Below, piece after piece: positions 6,587-14,448 of a DNA stretch of 28,350 nucleotides; position 1 is the stretch's first letter; every line of letters starts with the position of its first letter. Below the pieces are notes generated by a model. It saw only the letters and a list, made by a program, of their open reading frames with translations, searched no databases and was not told the origin of the DNA. The position numbers were made by a program, and so were the translations under genes. Location: NCBI GenBank assembly GCA_002491115.1, contig DKVI01000011.1, positions 9,666-38,015 on the forward strand, in the 5' to 3' direction. Source of the DNA: Lachnospiraceae bacterium UBA7182. Its GTDB lineage: Bacteria; Bacillota; Clostridia; Lachnospirales; Lachnospiraceae.

Positions 6587-7558
6587 TTACTTCTGACTCA
6601 TCTTGATGCCGCTTGCGATTGCACCGAAGATAATGCCGGCTACGGCCCAGATGACCCAGGATCTTCCCCAGCTTCCGGTCCTGAAGCTCCAGCCAACATA
6701 GATCGCCGTAACAATGCACCAGTAAACTGCCGCAACCCTTTCAATGAGTTTATTCGCCTCTTTTCCTTCCTTCGTATAATCTCCCAACTGTAAAAGCTGG
6801 TCATAAGAGCCTTTTTTCATTCCTGTATTGACAATCAGGAAGACGCCTGCAGCTTCTAAAAACAAAAGAAAGATAAGGGACACAGTCTGTGCCATCTCTC
6901 CTGCTTCCAGGGCGGTGGTCAGTAAAAGAGGGGATGCGCCCAGAATGCAGAGCGCTATACCTGCGGCAATCTGTCTTGCAAAAGATGCGGCCTGGGCCGT
7001 TTGCTTTTCTTCCACCATTCCTGCGATCCCGTAGCACAGATCAAACTCTTCTTTTTCCATCCATTCATATTTTCCAAGCTTCATACCGAAGATAATAAAA
7101 TTTCCCACAGCGGCGGCTACCATTATAAGCAGCAGCACAATACCGATGCCCGACGCCATATCTTCTGAAATAGAGAGCCTTCCGGCTTCCGCCATCCCGT
7201 TTAATAGAAACAGGGGTGCCGGAGACAGGATGCACGCTGCGATACCAGAAGGAATCCATATGGATGCCTCCTGGCGCGCTTTAATAAACGCATGCGCTTC
7301 CTCCATTGTCACTTTCCGCACAGGAGACTTTTCCGGACTGCCAGGCACATAATCCTGATCCATATTGTCTTTCAGCAGATAATCCGTGCTGACTTCAAAC
7401 AGTTCACCAAGCTGTAAAATCTTATCCAGCTCCGGCACGGACATGGCGCTCTCCCACTTGGACACCGACTGCCTGGACACATTCAGTTTTCCTGCCAGCT
7501 CCTCCTGAGACCAGCCGTTCCGCTTTCTCAATTCCATAATCTTTTCGCCTAATATCAT
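6587..7558 (-). CDS. XRE-family regulator with six membrane segments
   Basis: A 323-residue fusion of an N-terminal XRE/Cro helix-turn-helix (WSQEELAGKLNVSRQSVSKWE, about 16-36) to a C-terminal membrane domain. Six hydrophobic segments can be seen, for example SGIAACILSPAPLFLLNG, GIVLLLIMVAAAVGNFIIFG, AAGIALCILGASPLLL, VSLIFLLFLEAAGVFLI and the last near GRSWVIWAVAGIIFGAIA. Proteins of this build are common in Firmicutes and are thought to link membrane state to gene expression, but this one has no known target. The start at 7558 is supported by AGAGGAA 8 nt before it and by the canonical beginning MILGEKIMELRKRNGWSQ. A 10-bp palindrome sits at the predicted transcription start, suggesting autoregulation. 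Confidence 0.85.
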   Translation of the reverse strand: MILGEKIMELRKRNGWSQEELAGKLNVSRQSVSKWESAMSVPELDKILQLGELFEVSTDYLLKDNMDQDYVPGSPEKSPVRKVTMEEAHAFIKARQEASIWIPSGIAACILSPAPLFLLNGMAEAGRLSISEDMASGIGIVLLLIMVAAAVGNFIIFGMKLGKYEWMEKEEFDLCYGIAGMVEEKQTAQAASFARQIAAGIALCILGASPLLLTTALEAGEMAQTVSLIFLLFLEAAGVFLIVNTGMKKGSYDQLLQLGDYTKEGKEANKLIERVAAVYWCIVTAIYVGWSFRTGSWGRSWVIWAVAGIIFGAIASGIKMSQK

Positions 7559-7588
7559 TTTGATTTCCTCTCTATTGATTTTCTTTCT

Positions 7589-7634
7589 ACACATGTGTTG
7601 ATACAATCATAGCAAAGCAGGCGAATTTACACAA
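7589..7634 (-). promoter_or_regulatory. Promoter with start-site palindrome for the XRE gene
   Basis: On the minus strand TTGTGT (7634-7629) and TATGAT (7611-7606) are separated by 17 bp. The palindrome ACACATGTGT (7589-7598) lies at the predicted +1. It is a plausible operator for the encoded XRE protein. Confidence 0.6.
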
Positions 7635-7693
7635 GAAAGCGGACTTGGAAATCTGTCAACCGGCAGTTGCGGCACTAAAAAACCGGTCTTTTT

Positions 7694-8092
7694 CTATTCA
7701 TACACCTCTTTTTCTTCCACACAGTTGTTCTTAATCTCTCCTACCAGCGTCTGTAAAGCGTCGATCACCCTGGGGCGAATGTCGCCTCCTATGAGGACTT
7801 TCATAATATCGTCGCCGATAGACAGCCGTCCTTCATTCAGCCATACCCGTACATAATAGATGCCCTCCATATGGCGGGCCTTCTCAATCGCCCGGGCGAC
7901 TTTTTCTTCGTCATAAGAAAATGCAAGCTCCGTCACCAGCGGCAAGTCCTTTTCTCCTGCACGGACGGTTGCTTTTGCCGTCTGCCGCACAACGCCTGTG
8001 TGGGACAGATACATACCGCACCTGGCGGCGTCTTTATCTTCTTTGGCTTCTTTGAGCCACTGGTCTATGGATGGTGATTCTTTTTTATTCAT
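7694..8092 (-). CDS. MoaE-like protein
   Basis: A 132-residue protein resembling the large subunit of molybdopterin synthase: GMYLSHTGVVRQ near 27-38, a central helix with DEEKVARAIEKA, and NEGRLSIGDDIMKVLIGG (about 86-103) which follows the MoaE pattern EG.L..GD.IV.V. The C-terminal Lys-rich PIWKKE of true MoaE is replaced by NNCVEEKE, so catalytic function in molybdopterin synthesis is doubtful. No other molybdenum cofactor gene is in the window. The start at 8092 has AGGAGA upstream; a start at 8116 would abut the niaR stop but has a weaker site. It lies directly after niaR and is probably cotranscribed with it. Confidence 0.7.
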   Translation of the reverse strand: MNKKESPSIDQWLKEAKEDKDAARCGMYLSHTGVVRQTAKATVRAGEKDLPLVTELAFSYDEEKVARAIEKARHMEGIYYVRVWLNEGRLSIGDDIMKVLIGGDIRPRVIDALQTLVGEIKNNCVEEKEVYE

Positions 8093-8116
8093 ATTCTCTG
8101 TTCTCCTAACTGTCAT

Positions 8117-8626
8117 TTATGTTTCCACCAGATAGTTCTTCGCCCGCAGCATTGCCTCGATACTGTCCAGCGTTTCTTCGTTTTCTGCTTCTATGGTATG
8201 GTAATGGTAGTTTGACGTAATATTTTTAAGAGGGCTGGATTTCCCCGATTTAATATCCGCTATAAACTCTTTTACCTTCTTCCGTGAATTGATGCCAAGC
8301 GGGGCTTCCAGGCGCCCGTACACCCTGTGGTTCACGATTACATCCACCACTTTTCCCCCCAGGTCCACGATCGAGCAAAGTTCGTCTTCCAGCTGCTCGT
8401 CCGTATGGCTGACCTTGAACACCCTCGTCGCTGTATGCGGTGCGTTTAATATATATCCTCTGTTGGTAGATATGATCTCGTATCCGGCTGCCCGTATCAA
8501 CGCAATATCCTGCACGATGACCTGTCGGCTCACGTCGCAGGTCTTCGCCAGTTCTTTTCCTGAGACCGGAGTTCCGCTTTCCTGAATCATGCGGATGATC
8601 TTCTGCCGTCGTTCCAATCCTGTCAT
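8117..8626 (-). CDS. niaR: NiaR-type niacin-responsive repressor (HTH-3H)
   Basis: A 169-residue protein with an N-terminal winged HTH (VSGKELAKTCDVSRQVIVQDI, about 21-41) and a C-terminal 3H domain. Conserved His residues are visible at 74 (KVSHTDEQ), 100 (VNHRVYG) and 141/143 (YHYH). By comparison with Thermotoga NiaR, His74, Glu82 and the 141/143 pair would bind a divalent metal. The family represses NAD synthesis and niacin uptake genes when nicotinic acid is plentiful; none of those genes is here, so targets must lie elsewhere. The start has AGAGGAGGAG 6 nt upstream. It is divergent from coaBC. Confidence 0.88.
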   Translation of the reverse strand: MTGLERRQKIIRMIQESGTPVSGKELAKTCDVSRQVIVQDIALIRAAGYEIISTNRGYILNAPHTATRVFKVSHTDEQLEDELCSIVDLGGKVVDVIVNHRVYGRLEAPLGINSRKKVKEFIADIKSGKSSPLKNITSNYHYHTIEAENEETLDSIEAMLRAKNYLVET

Positions 8627-8651
8627 ACAACTCCTCCTCTCCCGTACACAG

Positions 8652-8680
8652 TATAACACATCTTTTTTCGGATGAAAAGA
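8652..8680 (-). promoter_or_regulatory. Probable niaR promoter
   Basis: On the minus strand a TATACT -10 lies about 25 bp before the niaR start, with TTTTCA 17 bp upstream as a weak -35. Support is moderate. Confidence 0.4.
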
Positions 8681-8697
8681 AGGTCACGGCATTCGTC

Positions 8698-8726
8698 TTG
8701 ACGGTTTTTTCGGATACGATTATAAT
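8698..8726 (+). promoter_or_regulatory. coaBC promoter
   Basis: TTGACG (8698-8703), a 17-bp spacer and a perfect TATAAT (8721-8726) give a consensus sigma-A promoter. It is 35 bp upstream of the coaBC start. Confidence 0.8.
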
Positions 8727-8761
8727 CTTCATAAAACAAATTTTACCGGAGGTTCCTTCCC

Positions 8762-9955
8762 ATGTTAAAAAATAAATATGTCCTGCTGGGCGTCACCGGC
8801 AGCATCGCCGCCTATAAAGCCGCCTCCCTGGCAAGCGCATTAAAAAAACTGCACTGTGACGTGCAGGTAATTATGACCAGAAACGCGATGAATTTTATAA
8901 ACCCCATTACCTTTGAAACACTGACCGGCAATAAATGCCTGACCGATACCTTTGACCGGGACTTTTCTTTTGAAGTGGAACATATCTCCGTGGCCAAACG
9001 GGCGGACCTGGCGATCATCGCCCCCGCCTCCGCCAATGTAATCGGCAAACTCTCCCACGGAATCGCGGACGACATGCTGACAACCACTCTGATGGCATGT
9101 ACCTGCCCTAAACTTATCTCCCCGGCCATGAACACCGCCATGTATCAGAATCCGGTCCTTCAGGACAACCTTAAGACTTTAAAAGCATACGGCTTTCAGG
9201 TCATCGAACCTGCCTGCGGACGTCTTGCCTGCGGGGATACAGGCGCGGGCAAGATGCCGGAACCGGAAGAACTCCTCTCTTATATATTAAAAGAAATCGC
9301 CTGCGAAAAAGATCTGGCAGGAAAAAAACTGCTGGTCACGGCAGGGCCTACCCAGGAAGCCATTGATCCGGTCCGCTGTATCACCAATCATTCCAGCGGA
9401 AAGATGGGATACGCCATCGCCCGCGCCGCCATGCTGCGGGGAGCGGACGTCACGCTGGTATCCGGCCCTGTATCCATCAGCGCGCCGCCTTTTGTCAACG
9501 TAATCCCTGTCACATCCGCGGAAGACATGTTCCAGGCAGTCGTCTCCCGGTCCGATACGCAGGATATCATCATCAAAGCGGCGGCCGTGGCGGATTATAC
9601 GCCGGTGCAGACCAGCACGGAAAAGGTGAAGAAAAAAGAAGGAGATCTGTCCGTCCCCCTCAGACGCACAAAAGATATCCTCAGCTATCTGGGCGAACAT
9701 AAAAAAGACGGGCAGTTCCTCTGCGGCTTTTCCATGGAAACAGAACATATGCTGGAAAATTCCCGGGAAAAGCTGCGCCACAAACACGCGGATATGATCG
9801 TCGCCAACAATTTAAAGACCGCCGGGGCCGGATTCGGCACGGACACCAATGTGGTCACGCTGATCACTCAGGACAATGTACGCGAACTTCCCATTTTAAG
9901 TAAAGATGAGGTAGCCCACGCGATCCTCGATCAGATCATACAGTCGCCGGTATAA
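8762..9955 (+). CDS. coaBC: Bifunctional phosphopantothenoylcysteine decarboxylase / phosphopantothenate-cysteine ligase
   Basis: A 397-residue enzyme that performs two steps of coenzyme A synthesis: it ligates cysteine to 4'-phosphopantothenate and then decarboxylates the product. The N-terminal flavoprotein domain (CoaC, 1-180) has GVTGSIAAYK, catalytic His74 (EVEHISVAK), PAMNTAMYQN (121-130) and Cys157 in ACGDTGAGKM. The CoaB domain (from about 186) has AGPTQEAIDPVR and SSGKMGYAIA, and AAAVADYTP. Length is typical. A consensus promoter and GGAGG precede the start. The 3' end overlaps the end of the convergent ABC transporter gene by 20 bp. CoaE is encoded separately at 15243-15833. Confidence 0.96.
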   Translation: MLKNKYVLLGVTGSIAAYKAASLASALKKLHCDVQVIMTRNAMNFINPITFETLTGNKCLTDTFDRDFSFEVEHISVAKRADLAIIAPASANVIGKLSHGIADDMLTTTLMACTCPKLISPAMNTAMYQNPVLQDNLKTLKAYGFQVIEPACGRLACGDTGAGKMPEPEELLSYILKEIACEKDLAGKKLLVTAGPTQEAIDPVRCITNHSSGKMGYAIARAAMLRGADVTLVSGPVSISAPPFVNVIPVTSAEDMFQAVVSRSDTQDIIIKAAAVADYTPVQTSTEKVKKKEGDLSVPLRRTKDILSYLGEHKKDGQFLCGFSMETEHMLENSREKLRHKHADMIVANNLKTAGAGFGTDTNVVTLITQDNVRELPILSKDEVAHAILDQIIQSPV

Positions 9956-11645
9956 CTTTCTGATTTTCCACCCGATATATTTTCTCGCAGCCTTTCAGGG
10001 TGCTTGTGCGGTGCGCGACCATAATCAGGGTGCATTTCCCTTTCAGATGCTCCACCGCTTCCATAACCGCCTGCTCGGTATCCGTATCCAGAGCCGACGT
10101 AGCTTCGTCCAGCACCAGAATCTCCGGTTCCTGATAGAGGGCGCGCGCAATGCCGATCCGTTGCCGCTGCCCTCCGGACAGCCGGATTCCGACTTCCCCG
10201 ATCCGGGTATCCAGACCGTCCTGAAGGCTTTTTACAAAATCCGCAAGCTGTGCCTTTTTCAGCGCATTCCAGACTTTGTCTTCTTCAATGAGGGAATCCG
10301 GTATGCCAAACGCCACATTACGCCGGATGGTATCATCCGCCAGGTAAATATTCTGCGGAATATATCCCAGCTTACGACCCCAGTCTTCTGCATATCGGCA
10401 GATATTCTGGTTTCCATAAAAGACGCCGCCGCTGCCCGGCTCCAAAAGTCCCAGCAGAAGATCTATAAACGTCGTCTTTCCGGCGCCGGAACTTCCTATG
10501 AATCCAAAAGAACTTTTCAGCGGGATTTCCACCGACACGTTTTTTAAAATCTCTTTTTCCGTCCCAGGATAGCGAAACGAAACATCTCTGAAACGGATGG
10601 TTTCCGCTTTTGATAATCCTCCGGTTTCTTTCGCCTGCCGCTTTTTTGTCTCCTCCGCGCCTGCTTCTTTCAGGTCTTCGTATATTTTATCCACAGACGG
10701 CATTAAAAATAAAATCCGGCTCAAAAGGTGATTGACCTGATTCACGGAAGGAAGAAGCCGAAACGCCGCCACGGCAAATACCGAAAGCTGCGGAATCAGT
10801 TCCTGGGCCTGCGTCCCGCCGTGCAGCCGGTACAATACGATGCCCAATACGCCGCAGACGCATACCGTCTCGATCAGATACCCCGGCATAAGCTGAAAAA
10901 TCCGGCTTTTTTTCAGGCTGGAAGCATAGCGTCTTCCGTTCTCCACATAAGCCCGGACAAAATAGTCCTCCCTTGCAAGAATTTTGATCTCTTTAATACC
11001 GCCCAAAGCCTGGCTGACCGCCTGAATCATCCGGCTGTTGTAAAGCTGATTCTGCCTTCCGTACGCCTGGGTTCGTTTTCGCATAACCTGAAAATACAGA
11101 AAAGAACAGAAACCCAGCAGCATGGCGGTCGCCAGCGTAAGCAGCGGATCTTTGCAGGCTAAAAACAGGCCCAGCATCCCGATCATCAAAAGATGAGAGA
11201 TCAGGTCAATGACATCCATGAGCAGATCGTACAGATTGTTCACATCTGTTGTCACGCTTCTTAAAATTTCCGAAGAATTTTTCTCCAGATGAAAAGGATA
11301 CGGTTTTTTCATATAACTTTTCATCAGCCTTGCAGACAGCTCCAGCCGGTTATTAAAAATAAAGCGAAGCTGTACATATTTCATACCCAGCAGATAGATA
11401 TTTTTCAGAATATAAACGGCCATCAGAAGAATCCCCATCAGAAAGAGCAGCTCGCTCCCGGAACGGCCCAGGGCGGCCAGTCTGTCATTTCCGGCCGCCT
11501 CCGGGTCCATCACAAGCTGGACGAACGGAAGGATCAGGGATACGCCCATAAATTCCAGCAGAGAACCGACGAACAGAATGAAAAACAACAGGATGAATTT
11601 TATTTTCTGCTTTTTGGAAAAAATTGCCCGGATTTTCCCGATCAT
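9936..11645 (-). CDS. ABC transporter, fused membrane and ATPase domains (PglK-like flippase/exporter)
   Basis: A 569-residue half-transporter expected to act as a homodimer. The membrane domain (about 1-325) has several hydrophobic helices, the first at 16-40. The ATPase domain has Walker A GSSGAGKT (384-391), Q-loop near YIPQN, signature LSGGQ (489-493) and Walker B ILVLDEA (509-515), followed by AHRTS as the switch histidine. The N-terminal style resembles PglK-like glycolipid flippases more than peptide exporters, but the substrate is unknown. The gene begins with an ATGA overlap with the DUF3021 gene, so it belongs to the LytTR-DUF3021 operon. Its last 20 bp overlap the end of coaBC on the opposite strand. 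Confidence 0.88.
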   Translation of the reverse strand: MIGKIRAIFSKKQKIKFILLFFILFVGSLLEFMGVSLILPFVQLVMDPEAAGNDRLAALGRSGSELLFLMGILLMAVYILKNIYLLGMKYVQLRFIFNNRLELSARLMKSYMKKPYPFHLEKNSSEILRSVTTDVNNLYDLLMDVIDLISHLLMIGMLGLFLACKDPLLTLATAMLLGFCSFLYFQVMRKRTQAYGRQNQLYNSRMIQAVSQALGGIKEIKILAREDYFVRAYVENGRRYASSLKKSRIFQLMPGYLIETVCVCGVLGIVLYRLHGGTQAQELIPQLSVFAVAAFRLLPSVNQVNHLLSRILFLMPSVDKIYEDLKEAGAEETKKRQAKETGGLSKAETIRFRDVSFRYPGTEKEILKNVSVEIPLKSSFGFIGSSGAGKTTFIDLLLGLLEPGSGGVFYGNQNICRYAEDWGRKLGYIPQNIYLADDTIRRNVAFGIPDSLIEEDKVWNALKKAQLADFVKSLQDGLDTRIGEVGIRLSGGQRQRIGIARALYQEPEILVLDEATSALDTDTEQAVMEAVEHLKGKCTLIMVAHRTSTLKGCEKIYRVENQKVIPATV

Positions 11646-12097
11646 ACTTTCTGCCTGTCCTTTCTTTTTTTATATTGTTTCAACAGTTCATTATACATAT
11701 GTGTCCGATAACGGTTAAACAGTTCCAGACATACACAGCAAAGAAGACCGACTGTAAGGATCAGCATACCGACGTTTTGTCCGGTCTCTGCCCGGGACAG
11801 AGACTGTAAAAGATTTAAAATCACAAAGCCCCACAGAGCCGCCCCGCACAGATACAGCGTCAGGCGAAGCAGATAAGGAAGGCGGCGAAAGGGTCTGGAA
11901 CCCAGGAAAAGTTTCCAGAGGCCCGCGCTTACAGCGGAAAATGCCAGAAGCCCCCATAACAGTCCGGTCGAAAAAGGAATCTGCCCCCCTGACAGCCCAT
12001 AAGCTGCCAGATACAAAACGCTCAGGGAAGTAAATATATAGGATGTGTGGATACACACAGGTTTCAGGATACGGTAACATCTTATTATATCTTTCAT
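11642..12097 (-). CDS. DUF3021-like four-helix membrane protein
   Basis: A 151-residue integral membrane protein with four hydrophobic segments (about 18-35, 43-62, 77-99 and 109-126) and a basic C-terminal tail (KQYKKRKDRQKV). This size and position right after a LytTR regulator match the DUF3021 family, which is often paired with LytTR proteins and is thought to control them at the membrane. The start codon overlaps the LytTR stop (TGATG), and the stop overlaps the ABC start (ATGA), so all three are tightly coupled. Start at 12097 is preferred over an upstream in-frame ATG because of this coupling and GGGGTG just before it. Confidence 0.75.
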   Translation of the reverse strand: MKDIIRCYRILKPVCIHTSYIFTSLSVLYLAAYGLSGGQIPFSTGLLWGLLAFSAVSAGLWKLFLGSRPFRRLPYLLRLTLYLCGAALWGFVILNLLQSLSRAETGQNVGMLILTVGLLCCVCLELFNRYRTHMYNELLKQYKKRKDRQKV

Positions 12098-12537
12098 CAC
12101 AGGCACCCCAGCTTTTCTTTGATCGTTTTGGCATACTGGCGGGATACATTCAGGCATTCGCCGTTCGTCATGGTCACCTGCATGGTTCCGCCAAACTCGG
12201 ATTTTAAAGACTGAATCTGATTAAAATTAATAATGGACGACTTGGAAGCCCGAAAAAAATCACAGCTTTCCAGCCGTTCTTCCAGTTCATACAGACGCAG
12301 CGGCGTCTCGTACACTTCTGTGTCTGTATATAAAAATGTGCGTTTCTCCACGGTATCAATATACAAAATCTGACCCACATCCAGGATATAGGTCTGATTC
12401 CCCAGATGACCGGTCAGTTTTCTGTCCGTCATCCGGAGCATCTCCAGCATCCGTATGACTGCGTCATTGGTCTGCCGGCACCGTATGGTGATCTCCATCT
12501 CTTCCAAAGAAGCGTTTTCTTCTATCCTGATCTTCAA
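12097..12537 (-). CDS. LytTR-family DNA-binding regulator
   Basis: A 146-residue protein with a LytTR DNA-binding domain over about 45-146: QILYIDTVEKRTFLYT, YELEERLESCDFFRASKSSIIN and GECLNVSRQYAKTIK are typical. There is no response-regulator receiver domain; residues 1-40 form a short unrecognised region. It starts with TTG, supported by GGGGTG 5 nt upstream. Such small LytTR proteins usually control their own operon together with the DUF3021 partner. It probably regulates the downstream ABC transporter. Confidence 0.9.
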   Translation of the reverse strand: MKIRIEENASLEEMEITIRCRQTNDAVIRMLEMLRMTDRKLTGHLGNQTYILDVGQILYIDTVEKRTFLYTDTEVYETPLRLYELEERLESCDFFRASKSSIINFNQIQSLKSEFGGTMQVTMTNGECLNVSRQYAKTIKEKLGCL

Positions 12538-12552
12538 TGTTTCACCCCGCTT

Positions 12553-12594
12553 TGTCCTTTGGGACAGTATAGATTATTTTTTCCCGCCGCGCAA
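12553..12594 (-). promoter_or_regulatory. Promoter of the LytTR operon with a start-site hairpin
   Basis: TTGCGC (12594-12589) and TATACT (12571-12566) are 17 bp apart on the minus strand. Right after it, TGTCC-caaa-GGACA (12566-12553) is an inverted repeat at the transcription start and could be an operator or the 5' stem of the mRNA. Confidence 0.55.
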
Positions 12595-12671
12595 TCCCCA
12601 TAACTCTGACCTGTCAAAAACACGCCCCAACCTGCGCATTTTCCCGGTCCAACGGCCACGCTTAAGAATAC

Positions 12672-12708
12672 ACAAAACAAGACCGGGAACCTGTTATGAG
12701 ATTCCCGG
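12672..12708 (-). terminator. Terminator of the polA-PFL operon
   Basis: CCGGGAA (12683-12689) pairs with TTCCCGG (12702-12708). On the minus strand the stem is followed by TTGTTTTGTG. It lies just downstream of the PFL gene. Confidence 0.75.
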
Positions 12709-12730
12709 CCCATACGGTTGATTCGGATAT

Positions 12731-14095
12731 TTAATTTTTAAAACTGTGAATCGGCGCCGGTATCCTTCCGCCGCGGTTTACAAACGCGTCGCAGGAAAAA
12801 GCATTGACAGGCATGACAGGCGCATAACCTAAAAGCCCGCCAAATTCCACCATTTCGCCCACACCTTTTCCGACCACCGGAATCAGACGCACAGCCGTCG
12901 TCTTCTGGTTCACCATACCGATGGCCATCTCGTCCGCGATGATTCCTGAGATGGTAGCTGCCGTCGTATCGCCCGGAATCGCAATCATGTCCAGGCCCAC
13001 GGAGCAGACGCAGGTCATAGCCTCTAATTTTTCCAGTGTCAGCGCGCCTGCCTGCACGGCGTCAATCATCCCCTGGTCCTCACTGACCGGAATAAACGCG
13101 CCGCTTAGTCCTCCTACATAGGAAGAAGCCATCACGCCTCCTTTTTTCACCTGGTCATTTAAAAGCGCCAGTGCCGCCGTAGTGCCCGGCGCGCCTGTCC
13201 GCTCCAGTCCGATCTCCTGTAAGATCTCCGCCACGCTGTCCCCGATGGCCGGGGTCGGAGCCAGGGAAAGATCAATGATTCCGAAGGGAATATGCAGGCG
13301 CCGGGAAGCTTCCTGGGCTACCAGCTGTCCCACACGGGTAATCTTAAAAGCTGTTTTCTTGATGGTTTCACACAATACCTCAAAATTTTCGCCGCGCACC
13401 TTGGACAAAGCGGTTTTCACGACACCCGGCCCGCTGACACCCACATGAATCACTGCGTCGCCTTCTGTCACTCCATGAAAAGCGCCTGCCATAAAAGGAT
13501 TGTCATCCGGCGCGTTGCAGAAAACAACCAGTTTTGCACAGCCAAGAGAGTCTTCTTCTTTGGTAAGCTCCGCGGTTTCTTTTATAATCTCTCCCATGAG
13601 TTTTACCGCATCCATATCAATGCCGGTTTTGGTTGAGCCTACGTTTACTGAACTGCACACCCGCTCTGTCACCGCAAGTGCTTTGGGTATCGCGTGCATC
13701 AGCAGCTCGTCGCTTTTAGTCATCCCTTTGGATACCAGGGCCGAAAACCCGCCGAGAAAATTTACACCTACGGTCTTCGCCGCCTGATCCAGGATTTTCG
13801 CAAGCTCCACATAATCATCTGAAGTCCTGCATGCCGCGCCTCCCACCAGGGCGACAGGCGTCACGGAGATACGTTTATTGACAATAGGAACTCCGTATTC
13901 CGCTTCTATCTCCTGCCCTACGGCCACCAGATCCCTCGCGGTCGTCGTGATTTTTTCGTAGATATTTTTCTTTACCGTATCAAGATCCGAGTCAATGCAG
14001 TCCATCAGGCTGATCCCTAATGTAATCGTGCGCACATCCAGGTTTTCCTGATCGATCATCTTATTCGTCTCAAGTACCTCGCTGATATTGATCAT
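12731..14095 (-). CDS. PFL family protein (UPF0210/DUF711)
   Basis: A 454-residue conserved protein of unknown biochemical function, typical in length for UPF0210. Recognisable stretches include RTITLGISLMDCID near 22-35, NFLGGFSALVSKG, SSVNVGSTKTGIDMDAV, GVSGPGVVKTAL and GAPGTTAALALLND. Members look structurally related to glycyl-radical enzymes (pyruvate formate-lyase) but no radical glycine motif is evident here. GGGGATG lies before the start. The gene follows an ACT-domain gene by 15 bp; this pair is conserved in Firmicutes, so the two probably act together. Codon use and spacing are as for the rest of the operon. Confidence 0.9.
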   Translation of the reverse strand: MINISEVLETNKMIDQENLDVRTITLGISLMDCIDSDLDTVKKNIYEKITTTARDLVAVGQEIEAEYGVPIVNKRISVTPVALVGGAACRTSDDYVELAKILDQAAKTVGVNFLGGFSALVSKGMTKSDELLMHAIPKALAVTERVCSSVNVGSTKTGIDMDAVKLMGEIIKETAELTKEEDSLGCAKLVVFCNAPDDNPFMAGAFHGVTEGDAVIHVGVSGPGVVKTALSKVRGENFEVLCETIKKTAFKITRVGQLVAQEASRRLHIPFGIIDLSLAPTPAIGDSVAEILQEIGLERTGAPGTTAALALLNDQVKKGGVMASSYVGGLSGAFIPVSEDQGMIDAVQAGALTLEKLEAMTCVCSVGLDMIAIPGDTTAATISGIIADEMAIGMVNQKTTAVRLIPVVGKGVGEMVEFGGLLGYAPVMPVNAFSCDAFVNRGGRIPAPIHSFKN

Positions 14096-14110
14096 ACTTT
14101 CATCCCCTTC

Positions 14111-14380
14111 TTATACGCGGTGCATCATATTAAAAATATCTTCATGCTGGCAATGAATTACAACGCCGATCTCTTCTCCGATACTTCCCAGCTCTTTGGA
14201 AAGTTTCGTCACATCCGCCGTCCTCCCTGCGTCCACAACCATCATCATGTTAAAATACCCGTCCACGATCGTCTGAGAAATATCCAGAATATTTACCCCG
14301 TTTTCCGCAAGATAAGTACATACTTTCGCAATGATACCTACCTTATCATGTCCTACTACTGTAATGATCAGTTTTTTCAT
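14111..14380 (-). CDS. ACT-domain protein (UPF0237)
   Basis: An 89-residue single ACT domain: KKLIITVVGHDKVGIIAKVCTYLAENG at the N-terminus, then NILDISQTI and MMMVVDAG. ACT domains bind small ligands, usually amino acids. The start at 14380 has AGGAG 7 nt upstream. It is paired with the downstream PFL/UPF0210 gene and may serve as its ligand-sensing partner. The paired function is not known. Confidence 0.9.
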   Translation of the reverse strand: MKKLIITVVGHDKVGIIAKVCTYLAENGVNILDISQTIVDGYFNMMMVVDAGRTADVTKLSKELGSIGEEIGVVIHCQHEDIFNMMHRV

Positions 14381-14448
14381 CCTAATTCTCCTGTTCCGCT
14401 CTGCGCCCTGCAATCAGCCTGTACGCCGTCCGGGCCCACGCCGTTTTT

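Noticed and set aside
7650..7690. Terminator after the MoaE-like gene
   Set aside because: ACCGG and CCGGT can pair over a 19-nt loop, but the stem is short and there is no T-tract, so support is too weak.
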